A DNA stretch of 64,000 nucleotides from Streptomyces sp. Z26. Its GTDB lineage: Bacteria > Actinomycetota > Actinomycetes > Streptomycetales > Streptomycetaceae. Where the stretch lies: the NCBI RefSeq assembly GCF_003665095.1, contig NZ_RCHV01000002.1, forward strand, positions 1,683,501 through 1,747,500. The letters are read 5' to 3'. Every line of letters begins with the position of its first letter. Position 1 is the stretch's first letter. The position numbers and the translations under genes were made by a program. Under the pieces are notes generated by a model, which was not told the DNA's origin, searched no databases, and saw only the letters and a list, made by a program, of their open reading frames with translations. This document shows, piece after piece, positions 30,211 to 38,835 of the stretch.

Positions 30211-31557
30211 TCAGTCGCGGACGTGGCCGTCGCCCGTGACCACGTACTTCGTCGAGGTCAGCTCGGGCAGCCCCATCGGGCCGCGCGCGTGGAGTTTCTG
30301 CGTGGAGATGCCGATCTCGGCGCCGAAGCCGAACTGGCCGCCGTCGGTGAACCGCGTCGACGCGTTCACCATCACCGCCGTGGAGTCGACCAGCGTGGTG
30401 AAGCGGCGGGCGGCCGAGGCGTCGCGCGTGACGATCGCCTCCGTGTGCCCGGACGTCCAGCGGCGGATGTGCCCGACGGCGGCCTCCAGGGACGGTACGA
30501 CGGCGGCGGCGATGTCGTACGAGAGGTACTCGGTGCCCCAGTCCTCATCCGTCGCGGGCACGACGGCGGCCCCCGCCGTGGTGCCCGCCCGCTGCCACGC
30601 CGGGTCGCCGTGCACGGTGACGCCCGCCCCGGTGAGCGCGGCGAGGGCGCGCGGCAGGAACGCGTCCGCGATCCCGGCGTGCACGAGGACGGTCTCGGCG
30701 GAGTTGCAGACGCTGGGGCGCTGCGCCTTGGAGTTGACGAGGATGTCGACGGCCATGTCGAGGTCGGCGTGCTCGTCGACGTACACGTGGCAGTTGCCGA
30801 CGCCCGTCTCGATGACGGGCACCGTGGACTCCTCCACGACCGTACGGATCAGCGAGGCGCCACCGCGCGGGATGAGCACGTCGACGAGGCCGCGCGCCCG
30901 CATCAGCTCCTTGACCGACTCGCGGCTCCCGCCCGGCACCAACTGCACGGCGTCGGCGGGCAGTCCGGCCCCGGCGACGGCGTCGCGCAGCACGGCGACG
31001 AGCGCGGTGTTGGAGGCGTACGCGGAGGAGGAACCGCGCAGCAGCACGGCGTTGCCCGACTTGAGGCAGAGGGCGGCGGCGTCCACGGTGACGTTGGGGC
31101 GGGCCTCGTAGATGATCCCGACGACGCCGAGGGGGACCCGTACCTGCCGCAGCTCCAGGCCGTTCGGCAGGGTCGAGCCGCGTACGACCTCGCCCACGGG
31201 GTCGGGCAGCGCGACGACGTCGCGCACGTCGGCGGCGATGGCCGCGATCCGCTCGGTGGTCAGGGTCAGCCGGTCGACGAGGGAGTCGGGGGTGCCGGCG
31301 GCGCGGGCCCTGGCGATGTCGTCGGCGTTGGCCGCGACGATCTCGGCCGCGCGGGCGGGCAGCGCCTCCGCGACGGCGAGCAGCGCGGCGTCCCGGGCCG
31401 TACGGGGCAGCGGGGCCAGTTCAGCGGCGGCGTCGCGGGCGCGTACGGCGGTGGCGGTCACGGACGGTTCCGCGCCGCCGCCCGCCGTGGGGGCGTGCGG
31501 GGTGCCGGAGCTGGCGGGGGTGCCCGGGGTGCCGTCTTCGGTGCTCGTACGCGTCAT
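30211..31557 (-). CDS. proA: Gamma-glutamyl phosphate reductase
   Basis: A 448-residue enzyme making glutamate-5-semialdehyde, the second step of proline synthesis. Seen: the aldehyde-dehydrogenase-type fold with [18 protein letters not shown], the catalytic Cys in [15 protein letters not shown], and the C-terminal [21 protein letters not shown] 30-residue low-complexity N-terminal extension precedes the conserved region; ATG 31557 is the first good start. It is downstream of proB, separated by two other genes on the same strand. Confidence 0.95.
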   Translation of the reverse strand: MTRTSTEDGTPGTPASSGTPHAPTAGGGAEPSVTATAVRARDAAAELAPLPRTARDAALLAVAEALPARAAEIVAANADDIARARAAGTPDSLVDRLTLTTERIAAIAADVRDVVALPDPVGEVVRGSTLPNGLELRQVRVPLGVVGIIYEARPNVTVDAAALCLKSGNAVLLRGSSSAYASNTALVAVLRDAVAGAGLPADAVQLVPGGSRESVKELMRARGLVDVLIPRGGASLIRTVVEESTVPVIETGVGNCHVYVDEHADLDMAVDILVNSKAQRPSVCNSAETVLVHAGIADAFLPRALAALTGAGVTVHGDPAWQRAGTTAGAAVVPATDEDWGTEYLSYDIAAAVVPSLEAAVGHIRRWTSGHTEAIVTRDASAARRFTTLVDSTAVMVNASTRFTDGGQFGFGAEIGISTQKLHARGPMGLPELTSTKYVVTGDGHVRD

Positions 31558-31634
31558 GCGAGGCAGCCTAGGCGATGCCCGGCGCGGGCCACCGGCACAG
31601 CGGTCGGCCCCCGCCACAGCCGGTCCACCACGGG

Positions 31635-32666
31635 TCAGCGCCGCCCCAGCGCGTCGAACAGCTGCCCCGCCCGCGTAGGTTCCCGCAGCAGCCGCTCCAC
31701 CAGCGGCCCGGTGCCCGGGTCGCCGCCGCCCTCCCGCGTCTCGCGCTCGGTCTCGTCGAGGTACTCCGCGACGGGCCGGGCGTCGGCGGCCAGCGCCACG
31801 TGGCCACCGGCCACCGCCGCGTGCACCGTGGCGTGGTCGAGGCCCGCCTCCGCGAGCCGCCGCCCGCCCTCGTAGCCGGTCCGGGACGCGTCCTCGGCTG
31901 TCAGGTGCGGGTACCGGAGCGCGACCTCGTACGTGGCCAGGACGGCGAGCAGTACGTGCTCGGTGCCCGGCGCGGTGGGGCGCGCGCCGAGGCGGTGCGC
32001 CTGCTCGTACGTCTCCATGCGGACCCACCAGGCGGGCCGCGACGCCCAGTTGACGGCGATCCTCCGCAGCAGCCAGCGGCGCCAGAAGGTGGCCCGCTGG
32101 TAGTGGGCGCGGCCGAGCAGCACCTCGCGGGTGGGGTGCAGCAGGGTCGGCAGCGGGTCGTCCGCACCGCCGGGCGGCGGGGCGGGGGTGCCGTCGAGCC
32201 GGGCGCGTACGGCCCGCGGGGAGGTGCCGCACAGCGCGAGCACCTCACCGGCGCGGTTGTCCTCCTCCAGCAGCGCCCGCAGCAGGTGTTCGACGCCGAG
32301 CTTCGCGGCGCCCGCCCGTTCGGCGTGCTCCATGGCGGCGGTCACCGCGTCGGCCGCCGCGCCGGTGAGGCGCACGCGTTCCTCGCCGTCCTCCCCGAGG
32401 ACGTCGGTGGAGGCGACGCCCGCCGCGTCCCCGTGGTCGACGGTGCGCCAGGCGTCGTCCTTCCCGTCGCGTTCCCGTACGATCGCCGCCGCCGTCGTAC
32501 GGGTCAGCCCCTCGTCCGCGAGGGCCTGCCGTACGGCTCCCCTGGCCGCGGTCATGGCGACCAGCAGGTGCTCGGTGCCGACGAGTTCGCCGCGGTCACC
32601 GCGGGCGCCCCGGGCGGCGCCGAGGAGGCCCACCATGTTCCAGTCGGACGGCTTGATCGTGTTCAT
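31635..32666 (-). CDS. Clp N-terminal-domain protein (no ATPase)
   Basis: A 343-residue protein built of Clp-N-type helical repeats. One repeat pair lies near the N-terminus ([43 protein letters not shown]) and a second set in the C-terminal half ([20 protein letters not shown]). There are no AAA+ Walker motifs. Stand-alone Clp-N proteins may act as adaptors or decoys for Clp substrates (inference). A basic, Trp-rich segment ([23 protein letters not shown]) separates the two sets. ATG 32666 is used; an in-frame ATG three codons earlier is possible. Confidence 0.82.
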   Translation of the reverse strand: MNTIKPSDWNMVGLLGAARGARGDRGELVGTEHLLVAMTAARGAVRQALADEGLTRTTAAAIVRERDGKDDAWRTVDHGDAAGVASTDVLGEDGEERVRLTGAAADAVTAAMEHAERAGAAKLGVEHLLRALLEEDNRAGEVLALCGTSPRAVRARLDGTPAPPPGGADDPLPTLLHPTREVLLGRAHYQRATFWRRWLLRRIAVNWASRPAWWVRMETYEQAHRLGARPTAPGTEHVLLAVLATYEVALRYPHLTAEDASRTGYEGGRRLAEAGLDHATVHAAVAGGHVALAADARPVAEYLDETERETREGGGDPGTGPLVERLLREPTRAGQLFDALGRR

Positions 32667-32899
32667 GCGGCCCATCCCTCTTCCCCGTTCCCCTGGTTCC
32701 CGTCGCCCCGCGGTCCGCTGCTCCTGGGTGGCAGCGTGGCCGAACGGGGGCGGTGGGCGCATCGCCCGACGGTCGCGCCGGCGCCGTACCTTCGGACGGG
32801 GCCGGGCCGGGGAACGTGGTCCGATCGGCGCTGGAACGGGACCGGCCGCATGGTGTACGGGGGCGCACGGGCGACGGGCCCCGCCTAGGCGGTGTCCAC

Positions 32900-33361
32900 C
32901 TAGAACGGGTGGACCCCCACGGGTGTCGCCGGTGCCGGGCCGTAGCCCTCCGCGACCCGCTGGTGGTACGTCTCCCGGCCGACGACCTCCAGGCCGACGA
33001 TCTCCCACGGCGGCAGGCTCGCGGAGGAACGGTGCTCGCCCCACAGCCGGAGCGCGACGGCCGCGGCGTCGTGCAGGTCGCGCGCCTCCTCCCAGTACCG
33101 GATCTCGGCGTGGTCGTGCGCGTAGCGGCTGGTGAGCAGGAACGGGTGGTCGTGCGCGAGCTGTTCGAGGGAGCGCCGCACCTCCCGCAGGGGTGCCTCC
33201 TCGCCCGCGACGCTGAGCGTGATGTGCCAGAGCCGCGCCGCCTCGGCCGCGGCCGTACGCTCCGCCCCGGCCGTGGGGGCGACTCCGTCGGACACGGGCC
33301 AGGGGCTGGTGGCGCCGCTGGGCTGGGGCGAGCCCACGTCGACGCTGGCCAGTCGTCTCAC
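32900..33361 (-). CDS. Conserved hypothetical protein (153 aa)
   Basis: A soluble alpha/beta protein. After a ~45-residue variable N-terminus the conserved-looking core runs from LWHITLSVAGEEAPLREVRR through DHAEIRYWEEARDLHDAAAV to LPPWEIVGLEVVGRE. Start GTG 33361 is decided by a perfect AGGAGG six bases upstream; longer readings upstream lack support. It lies between proB and the Clp-N gene on the same strand. Family unknown to me; probably an actinobacterial conserved protein. Confidence 0.78.
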   Translation of the reverse strand: MRRLASVDVGSPQPSGATSPWPVSDGVAPTAGAERTAAAEAARLWHITLSVAGEEAPLREVRRSLEQLAHDHPFLLTSRYAHDHAEIRYWEEARDLHDAAAVALRLWGEHRSSASLPPWEIVGLEVVGRETYHQRVAEGYGPAPATPVGVHPF

Positions 33362-33425
33362 CGGGGGCCTCCTGAAGTGCTGCGGCTGCACAAGGGGGCC
33401 GCGTGCGCGTACGGGCCCCGCCACA

Positions 33426-33493
33426 AAGTTGACCAGTCCGCGCGGGCCCCCGTGGCGTTTTTGCCGAAGGTGTCCGTGGAAAGACCAGTCTTT
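33426..33493. other. Intergenic oddities: 19-bp proB-identical segment and a short AT-rich dyad
   Basis: AAGTTGACCAGTCCGCGCG at 33426-33444 is identical to 33727-33745 inside proB. Further on, AAAGAC (33480-33485) and GTCTTT (33488-33493) form a compact dyad continuing into T residues. Both contain a GACTGGTC core when read on the minus strand, upstream of the 153-residue gene. Significance is uncertain. Confidence 0.4.
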
Positions 33494-33605
33494 TTCCGAT
33501 CTCGCACACATGTGACGGTGGTCAGCCAGTCGTGACGGTACGGTCGGCGTCCCGTGCCCCACCGGCCCCACCGCCCCGGCGACGGCTCACCCGGCGCGGG
33601 GCGCC

Positions 33606-34820
33606 CTACGGCCGCAGCACCACCAGGTCGTCCCGGTGCACCACCTCGCGCTCGTACGCCGGGCCCAGCTCGCGCGCCAGGTCCCGGGTCGAGCGGCCGA
33701 TGAGGCGGGGGATCTCCGCCGCGTCGAAGTTGACCAGTCCGCGCGCCACCGCCCGCCCGGCGCCGTCGCGCAGCTCCACGGGGTCACCCGCCGTGAACTC
33801 CCCCTCCACGCGCGCGATCCCGGCGGGCAGCAGCGAGCTGCGCCGCTCCACCACGGCCCGTACCGCCCCGTCGTCCAGCACCAGCGCGCCGCGCGGCACC
33901 GAGGCGTGCGCCAGCCACAGGAGCCGCCCGCGCGCCCGCCGCCCGGTGGGGTGGAAGTACGTGCCGGTGGCGCCGCCCGCGAGGGCCTCGCCCGCGTACG
34001 GGGCGGAGGTGAGGACCACCGGTACGCCCGCGGCGGCCGCGATGCGCGCGGCCTCGACCTTCGTCACCATGCCGCCGGTGCCGACGCCGGAGCGGCCCGC
34101 GCTGCCGATGTCCACGCCCGCGAGGTCGGCGGGGCCGGTGACCTCGGCGATACGGGTGGTGCCGGGCGTCGCCGGGTTGCCGTCGTAGAGCCCGTCGACG
34201 TCGGAGAGGAGCACGAGCAGGTCGGCCCGTACGAGGTGGGCGACGAGCGCGGCCAGCCGGTCGTTGTCCCCGAAGCGGATCTCGTCGGTGGCGACGGTGT
34301 CGTTCTCGTTGACGACGGGGAGGGCGCCCATGGCGAGGAGCTGTTCGAGGGTTCGGTAGGCGTTGCGGTAGTGGGCGCGGCGGCTGGTGTCGTCGGAGGT
34401 GAGGAGCACCTGGCCGACGCGGCGGCCGTACCGCGCGAAGGACGCGGCGTACCGGGCGACCAGCAGGCCCTGGCCCACGCTGGCCGCCGCCTGCTGGCGG
34501 GCCAGGTCGCGCGGGCGGCGGGCCAGGCCGAGCGGGGCGAGTCCGGCGGCGATGGCGCCGGAGGAGACGAGGACGATCTCCTTCGCCTCGTACTTGGCGA
34601 GGGAGTCCACGAGCGCGTCCACGCGGTCCGCGTCGAGGCCCCCGGCGGAGGTGGTGAGGGAGGAGGAGCCGACCTTCACGACGATCCGGTGCGCGGCTGC
34701 GACGTCCGGCCGCGGGCCCGGGGGGCGGGGCGCGGGCCGCCCGTGTCCGTCATCCACGGGACCGTGCCCGTCCTGTCCCGCACCGTGCTCGTCGCGTTCC
34801 GACCCGTCCTGCCCTGACAC
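33606..34820 (-). CDS. proB: Glutamate 5-kinase
   Basis: A 404-residue kinase of proline synthesis with an amino-acid-kinase domain (VVKVGSSSLTT, LVSSGAIAAGL, PVVNENDTVAT, RFGDNDRLAALVA, SDVDGLYDGNP) and a C-terminal PUA domain (RGALVLDDGAVRAV, AEIPRLIGRSTRDLA). A 40-residue disordered N-terminal extension before the catalytic core is unusual, but GTG 34820 is the only good start. It is divergent from the surface polymer gene at 35178. In many relatives proB lies directly beside obg; here about 17 kb separates them. Confidence 0.95.
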   Translation of the reverse strand: MSGQDGSERDEHGAGQDGHGPVDDGHGRPAPRPPGPRPDVAAAHRIVVKVGSSSLTTSAGGLDADRVDALVDSLAKYEAKEIVLVSSGAIAAGLAPLGLARRPRDLARQQAAASVGQGLLVARYAASFARYGRRVGQVLLTSDDTSRRAHYRNAYRTLEQLLAMGALPVVNENDTVATDEIRFGDNDRLAALVAHLVRADLLVLLSDVDGLYDGNPATPGTTRIAEVTGPADLAGVDIGSAGRSGVGTGGMVTKVEAARIAAAAGVPVVLTSAPYAGEALAGGATGTYFHPTGRRARGRLLWLAHASVPRGALVLDDGAVRAVVERRSSLLPAGIARVEGEFTAGDPVELRDGAGRAVARGLVNFDAAEIPRLIGRSTRDLARELGPAYEREVVHRDDLVVLRP

Positions 34821-35177
34821 GTACGCCGTCCCCTTGTCCTGCCGCTCGTCCCGCCGCGTGGCCCCGGCCTGCCGCGTCGCACTGCCGTGCCCACCGGGTC
34901 CCGGGCGCGGGTGGCGTCGGCGGGAGCGAGGGCGGCGTGCGTGCGCGGCGCCCCGTACCCGCCGTCGCGGATCACCGCAGGTCGGTCACGGGCCGTCGCG
35001 GGCAATGTAGTCGAGCGCGGGGGTCCACCGCGCGCGTGTTTCACCCGCTGGACAGGAAGGGCCTTCACGGCATAGGGGAGGATTTCCGCGCGCGGGAGGT
35101 TACAGAAAATTGTCATCCGGGCGACGACAGGCATACGGTCAGGCGTCAACAAGCGGAAGCACACCCCCCTCACCCGT
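34821..35177. other. Intergenic region, divergent promoters of proB and the glycerophosphotransferase-like gene
   Basis: These 357 bp carry no convincing gene. The right part is relatively AT-rich and holds a good promoter (35110-35139) for the rightward gene. I could not place the proB promoter. Confidence 0.5.
35110..35139 (+). promoter_or_regulatory. HrdB-type promoter for the gene at 35178
   Basis: -35 TTGTCA (35110-35115) and -10 TACGGT (35134-35139) with an 18-bp spacer closely match the housekeeping consensus. The predicted leader is about 30 nt. Confidence 0.6.
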
Positions 35178-37370
35178 GTGCCCACCCTCAGCTACCCTCC
35201 CCCGCCAGGAGCTCAGCCCGTGCCCTCTGCCGGACTCTCCCCCCGACGCGCTGTCCAGCTGGCGGCGCTGTCCGCCCTGCTGCTGCTGTACTCGCTCCAG
35301 CTCGCGGGCGCCCTGCTGCCGCACACCGCGCTGTTCGTCGCGGCCTCCGCCCTCGGGCTCGTGCTCGACCTCTACCTCCAGCACCGGCAGCCGGGACTGC
35401 TGGCCCTGCTGGGCAAGGTCCGCTTCGACGTCGTCACCCGGCAGCTGCTGCGCGACATGCTCGTCGTCGTCGGGCTGGTGCGGCTGCCGGACGTCGAGCC
35501 CGTCGAGGAGATGGGCGTCGTCCCGCTCCTCCTCGGCTGCTACGCCGCGCACTTCTTCTGCCAGGGCGTCGCCCTGCTCGTACGGCGCAGCCGGACGCTC
35601 CCCATTGTCACCCGGAACGTCGACGCCTCCGCCCTCGGGCTGTCCGCCGCGCCGCCCCGGCTGCTGCTCCGGCAGCCGAGCCGACGGCTGCTGCGCTTCA
35701 TGAGCCCGGCCACGGCGGGGTTGCTGGCGACGGCCGTCACCTCCGACAGGGAGTGGGCGCTGGCCGGGCTCGGCGCCTCGCTGCTGCTGTCCGTGGTCGC
35801 CGCCGGGTACCTCGGTACGTGGCTGCTGCCCCGCAAGCGGCTGCCGGACGAGGCGCGGGTGCTCGCCTGGCTGGACGACTGGCTGGCGGACTACCGGCCG
35901 ACGACCGGCATGTACTTCTCCGGCGGCGCGACCTCCGCGTACCAGGCCAACATGTGGCTGGACACCCTCGCCGCGCTCGACGGGCGGCCGATCATCGTGC
36001 TGCGCGAGCGCTTCATGGTGCAGAAGATCGAGGCGACGGACGTGCCGATCGTCTGCATTCCCAAGGTCGCGCACCTGATGCACTTGGAGCACTCGACGCT
36101 GAAGACGCTGCTGCACCCGGCGAACTCCGGCAAGACGTCGCAGGTGCTGCGCATCCCCACGATCAAGCACGCGTTCACCAACCACGGCGAGAGCGACAAG
36201 CTGTCGTCCTGCAACCCGTACGCCAAGGCGTACGACGAGGTGTGGGTCGCCGGACCGGCCGCCCGCGAGCGCTACCAGCTGGCGGACATCGGCGTCGACG
36301 ACCGCGACGTGGTGGAGGTCGGCAGGCCGCAGCTGGCGCCGATCGAGCCGTACGCCGGGCCGCCCGCCCCCGGTGGCTTCACCACCGTGCTGTACGCGCC
36401 CACCTGGGAGGGCTGGACGGACGACCCGGGCAACACCTCGGTGATCCTCGCGGGCGAGAACATCGTGCGCGGACTGCTCGCCGACCCGGCCGTACGGCTG
36501 CTCTACAAGCCGCACCCCATGACCGGCTCCGTCGACCCGCGCGCGGGCGAGGCGAACCGGCGCATCCAGGCGATGATCACCGAGGCCAACTCCGGCCGCT
36601 CCGGCGCCCGTCCGGGCCCGGAGGCCGAGGCGGAGCTGCGGCGTCGCACGGACGAGCTGGACCGGCTGACCAGCACCGCGTTCCGGGCGAGCGTGGACGA
36701 GGCGGAGCGGATGATGCTCCAGTCCCGGCCGGACGGCGGGCACGCCGCCGCCGTCACCGCCGCGCGGGAGGCGTGGGAGGCGGCGTACTGGGCGTCGTTC
36801 CCGGCGTGGGAGCACCAGATCATCACCGGCCCCCGGCCGGGCATCTACGCCTGCTTCAACCAGGCGGACCTGCTCGTCAGCGACGTGTCCAGCGTCGTCT
36901 CGGACTACCTCAGCAGCGAGAAGCCGTACGCGGTCGCCAACACCAGCGGCCTGTCCGAGCGCGACTTCCGCGCGGGCTTCCCGACCGTACGGGCGGCCGC
37001 GATCCTGTCGCCGTCCGCCACGGAGGTGCCGGAGCTGCTGGCGTCCGTACGGGAGCCGGGCCGGGACGGGCTGGCGGCGGCGCGCGCCGTGCTGAAGACG
37101 CACCTGCTGGGGCCGTCGGACCCGCCGTCGCTGGCGCGGTTCAACCGCGCGGCGCTCGACCTGTGCGCGGCGGCGGACGCCCGCAACAGCCGCGCGGCGG
37201 CCCGTACCGGCTCGGACATCCCGGGCCAGCGGGACGACGCGGCGGCGGGCGGGAGCGCGACGGAGAGCGCCGGGACCGGCGAGGACGCGGAGCCCGGCCC
37301 GGCCGGTACGGGCGGTGGCGCGCGGCCGACGGAGCCGAGCGGCGCGGAGGACCCGGCCCTGCGCGCCTGA
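35178..37370 (+). CDS. CDP-glycerol glycerophosphotransferase-like membrane protein (TagF-type)
   Basis: A 730-residue protein. The N-terminal ~215 residues contain about five hydrophobic helices (LSALLLLYSLQLAGALL, VVPLLLGCYAAHFF, LGASLLLSVVAAGYLGTWLL). The remainder is a TagF/TarL-like GT-B catalytic region with FTNHGESDKLSSCNP, VLYAPTWEGW, KPHPMTGSVDPR and the nucleotide-binding DLLVSDVSSVVSDYL motif. Such enzymes polymerise glycerol- or ribitol-phosphate of teichoic-acid-like wall polymers; here the membrane domain replaces the peripheral attachment. Its C-terminal 70 residues are disordered. Start GTG 35178 has no clear Shine-Dalgarno. It is convergent with the acyltransferase/glycosyltransferase pair. 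Confidence 0.85.
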   Translation: MPTLSYPPPPGAQPVPSAGLSPRRAVQLAALSALLLLYSLQLAGALLPHTALFVAASALGLVLDLYLQHRQPGLLALLGKVRFDVVTRQLLRDMLVVVGLVRLPDVEPVEEMGVVPLLLGCYAAHFFCQGVALLVRRSRTLPIVTRNVDASALGLSAAPPRLLLRQPSRRLLRFMSPATAGLLATAVTSDREWALAGLGASLLLSVVAAGYLGTWLLPRKRLPDEARVLAWLDDWLADYRPTTGMYFSGGATSAYQANMWLDTLAALDGRPIIVLRERFMVQKIEATDVPIVCIPKVAHLMHLEHSTLKTLLHPANSGKTSQVLRIPTIKHAFTNHGESDKLSSCNPYAKAYDEVWVAGPAARERYQLADIGVDDRDVVEVGRPQLAPIEPYAGPPAPGGFTTVLYAPTWEGWTDDPGNTSVILAGENIVRGLLADPAVRLLYKPHPMTGSVDPRAGEANRRIQAMITEANSGRSGARPGPEAEAELRRRTDELDRLTSTAFRASVDEAERMMLQSRPDGGHAAAVTAAREAWEAAYWASFPAWEHQIITGPRPGIYACFNQADLLVSDVSSVVSDYLSSEKPYAVANTSGLSERDFRAGFPTVRAAAILSPSATEVPELLASVREPGRDGLAAARAVLKTHLLGPSDPPSLARFNRAALDLCAAADARNSRAAARTGSDIPGQRDDAAAGGSATESAGTGEDAEPGPAGTGGGARPTEPSGAEDPALRA

Positions 37371-37388
37371 CGCGGCACGCGGCACGTA

Positions 37389-37436
37389 CGAAGGAGGCCG
37401 GGCCCCCACCCGTCGGTGGGGGCCCGGCCTCCTTCG
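37389..37436. terminator. 22-bp perfect hairpin between convergent surface-polymer genes
   Basis: The arms at 37389-37410 and 37415-37436 are exact reverse complements with a 4-nt CGTC loop, in the 85-bp gap between two convergent genes. A bidirectional terminator is very likely. Confidence 0.85.
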
Positions 37437-37455
37437 CGTACGCGGGCGGGTCGGA

Positions 37456-38835
37456 TCAGCGCGGCGGCTCCGCCGGCGACTCCGGGTAGAAGTCGCGCGG
37501 GCGGCCCGCGTTGTCCTTCAGGCGGCCGAGCAGGCTCGACGGGTACTCCACGAGCCAGTAGCTCGCCCACGCCACCGGCAGCGCGACCGCCAGCACGATC
37601 AGCGTGGCGAGCGGGTACGCGCTCTGGTCGGTGGGCAGCAGACCCGAGTCGTACAGCTGGAGCAGCACCGGCTCGTGCCAGATGAAGAGGCTGTAGCTGA
37701 CCAGGCCCACCCAGGTCAGCGCCCGCGACCGCAGCAGCCCGTGCGCCGGTACGCGGCGGGCGACGTGCACCGTGCCGTACAGCATCACGGCCCACAGCAC
37801 GCTCGCGGCCGGGTGGTAGAACATGAACGTCGCGTTCTCCGGTGCCGAGTCGTACGACAGCCAGTACAGGCCGAGGGCCGCGGACACCGTGAGCGCCGTG
37901 GCGACGCCCGGACCGACGCGGCCGCGGTCGCCGAGGGCGACCTTCAGCACCGCCAGGCCCATCCCGGCCGCGAAGCCGCCGAACCGCGCCTGCGGACCGA
38001 AGTACACCGGCCAGTCGGTGTGCGGGACGTGCCAGCCGTAGTGGGCCAGCGCGATCCACGCCACCGGGATGACGAACAGCGCCAGGCAGCCGCTCGCGCA
38101 GGCGATCACGCGCGCCCGGCGGGTGCGCAGCGCGCGGCAGCCGCGGATCGCGAGCGGGCCGATGGCCACCAGCGCCAGGTAGAAGATCACCTCCAGCGAC
38201 AGCGACCAGGCGGGCCCGAGGGTGTAGAAGATCCGGTCGCGGTCGAAGACGTGGGTGAACGTGAGGTGTTCGACCAGGTCCAGCCAGTCGCCGGGGAGGG
38301 TGGGGTTGCGGGTGGCCCACACGACGAGCACCGCGAGGAAGTACAGGGGCACGATCCGGACGGCCCGCCGGAAGAGGAACGCGCTGGCCGGGCGGACCGA
38401 GCCGCCGTCGATCGCGGCGCGGGCGTACGAGATGGTCAGCAGGTACGCCGACGTGACGAAGAAGAGGTCGATGACCTCCAGGGAGATGAGCGCGGCCAGG
38501 TACGGGTTGTCCAGCGGGGCGTGGGCGCCCTGCGCGTCGTAGCGGTAGTACTGCTGCCACACGTGGAAGACGACCGTGCTGAGCGCCGCGAGTCCGCGCC
38601 AGCCCTCGATCTCCCGGCCGCGGCTGCGGGCGGGCGTCCCCTCGGGCGGCCCGGACCGGCGGCCGGAGCCGGGGCCCTTCGCGGCGCCCGAGCCGGAGCC
38701 GGGGCCCGTTCCCGTACCCGAGCCCGTTCCCGTGCCGGACGCCGGTACGGTCCCGGCGCCGGGCGGTGGCGCGGTGGCCGTACCGGCGGGGGCCGTGCCC
38801 GTTCCCGTACCGGCTGTCGCTGCGGTCGCGGTCAC
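37456..38835 (-). CDS. Acyltransferase family 3 membrane protein
   Basis: A 459-residue polytopic membrane protein. After ~70 disordered Gly/Thr/Ala/Pro-rich residues comes the acyltransferase-3 start EIEGWRGLAALSTVVFHVWQ, with the conserved catalytic-type His (VVFHVW). About ten TM helices follow, with RRAVRIVPLYFLAV and TLGPAWSLSLEVIFY. This family O-acylates cell-surface polysaccharides or lipids. The GTG at 38835 overlaps the glycosyltransferase stop by 4 bases, so the two are coupled and probably modify and build the same polymer. Confidence 0.87.
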   Translation of the reverse strand: MTATAATAGTGTGTAPAGTATAPPPGAGTVPASGTGTGSGTGTGPGSGSGAAKGPGSGRRSGPPEGTPARSRGREIEGWRGLAALSTVVFHVWQQYYRYDAQGAHAPLDNPYLAALISLEVIDLFFVTSAYLLTISYARAAIDGGSVRPASAFLFRRAVRIVPLYFLAVLVVWATRNPTLPGDWLDLVEHLTFTHVFDRDRIFYTLGPAWSLSLEVIFYLALVAIGPLAIRGCRALRTRRARVIACASGCLALFVIPVAWIALAHYGWHVPHTDWPVYFGPQARFGGFAAGMGLAVLKVALGDRGRVGPGVATALTVSAALGLYWLSYDSAPENATFMFYHPAASVLWAVMLYGTVHVARRVPAHGLLRSRALTWVGLVSYSLFIWHEPVLLQLYDSGLLPTDQSAYPLATLIVLAVALPVAWASYWLVEYPSSLLGRLKDNAGRPRDFYPESPAEPPR

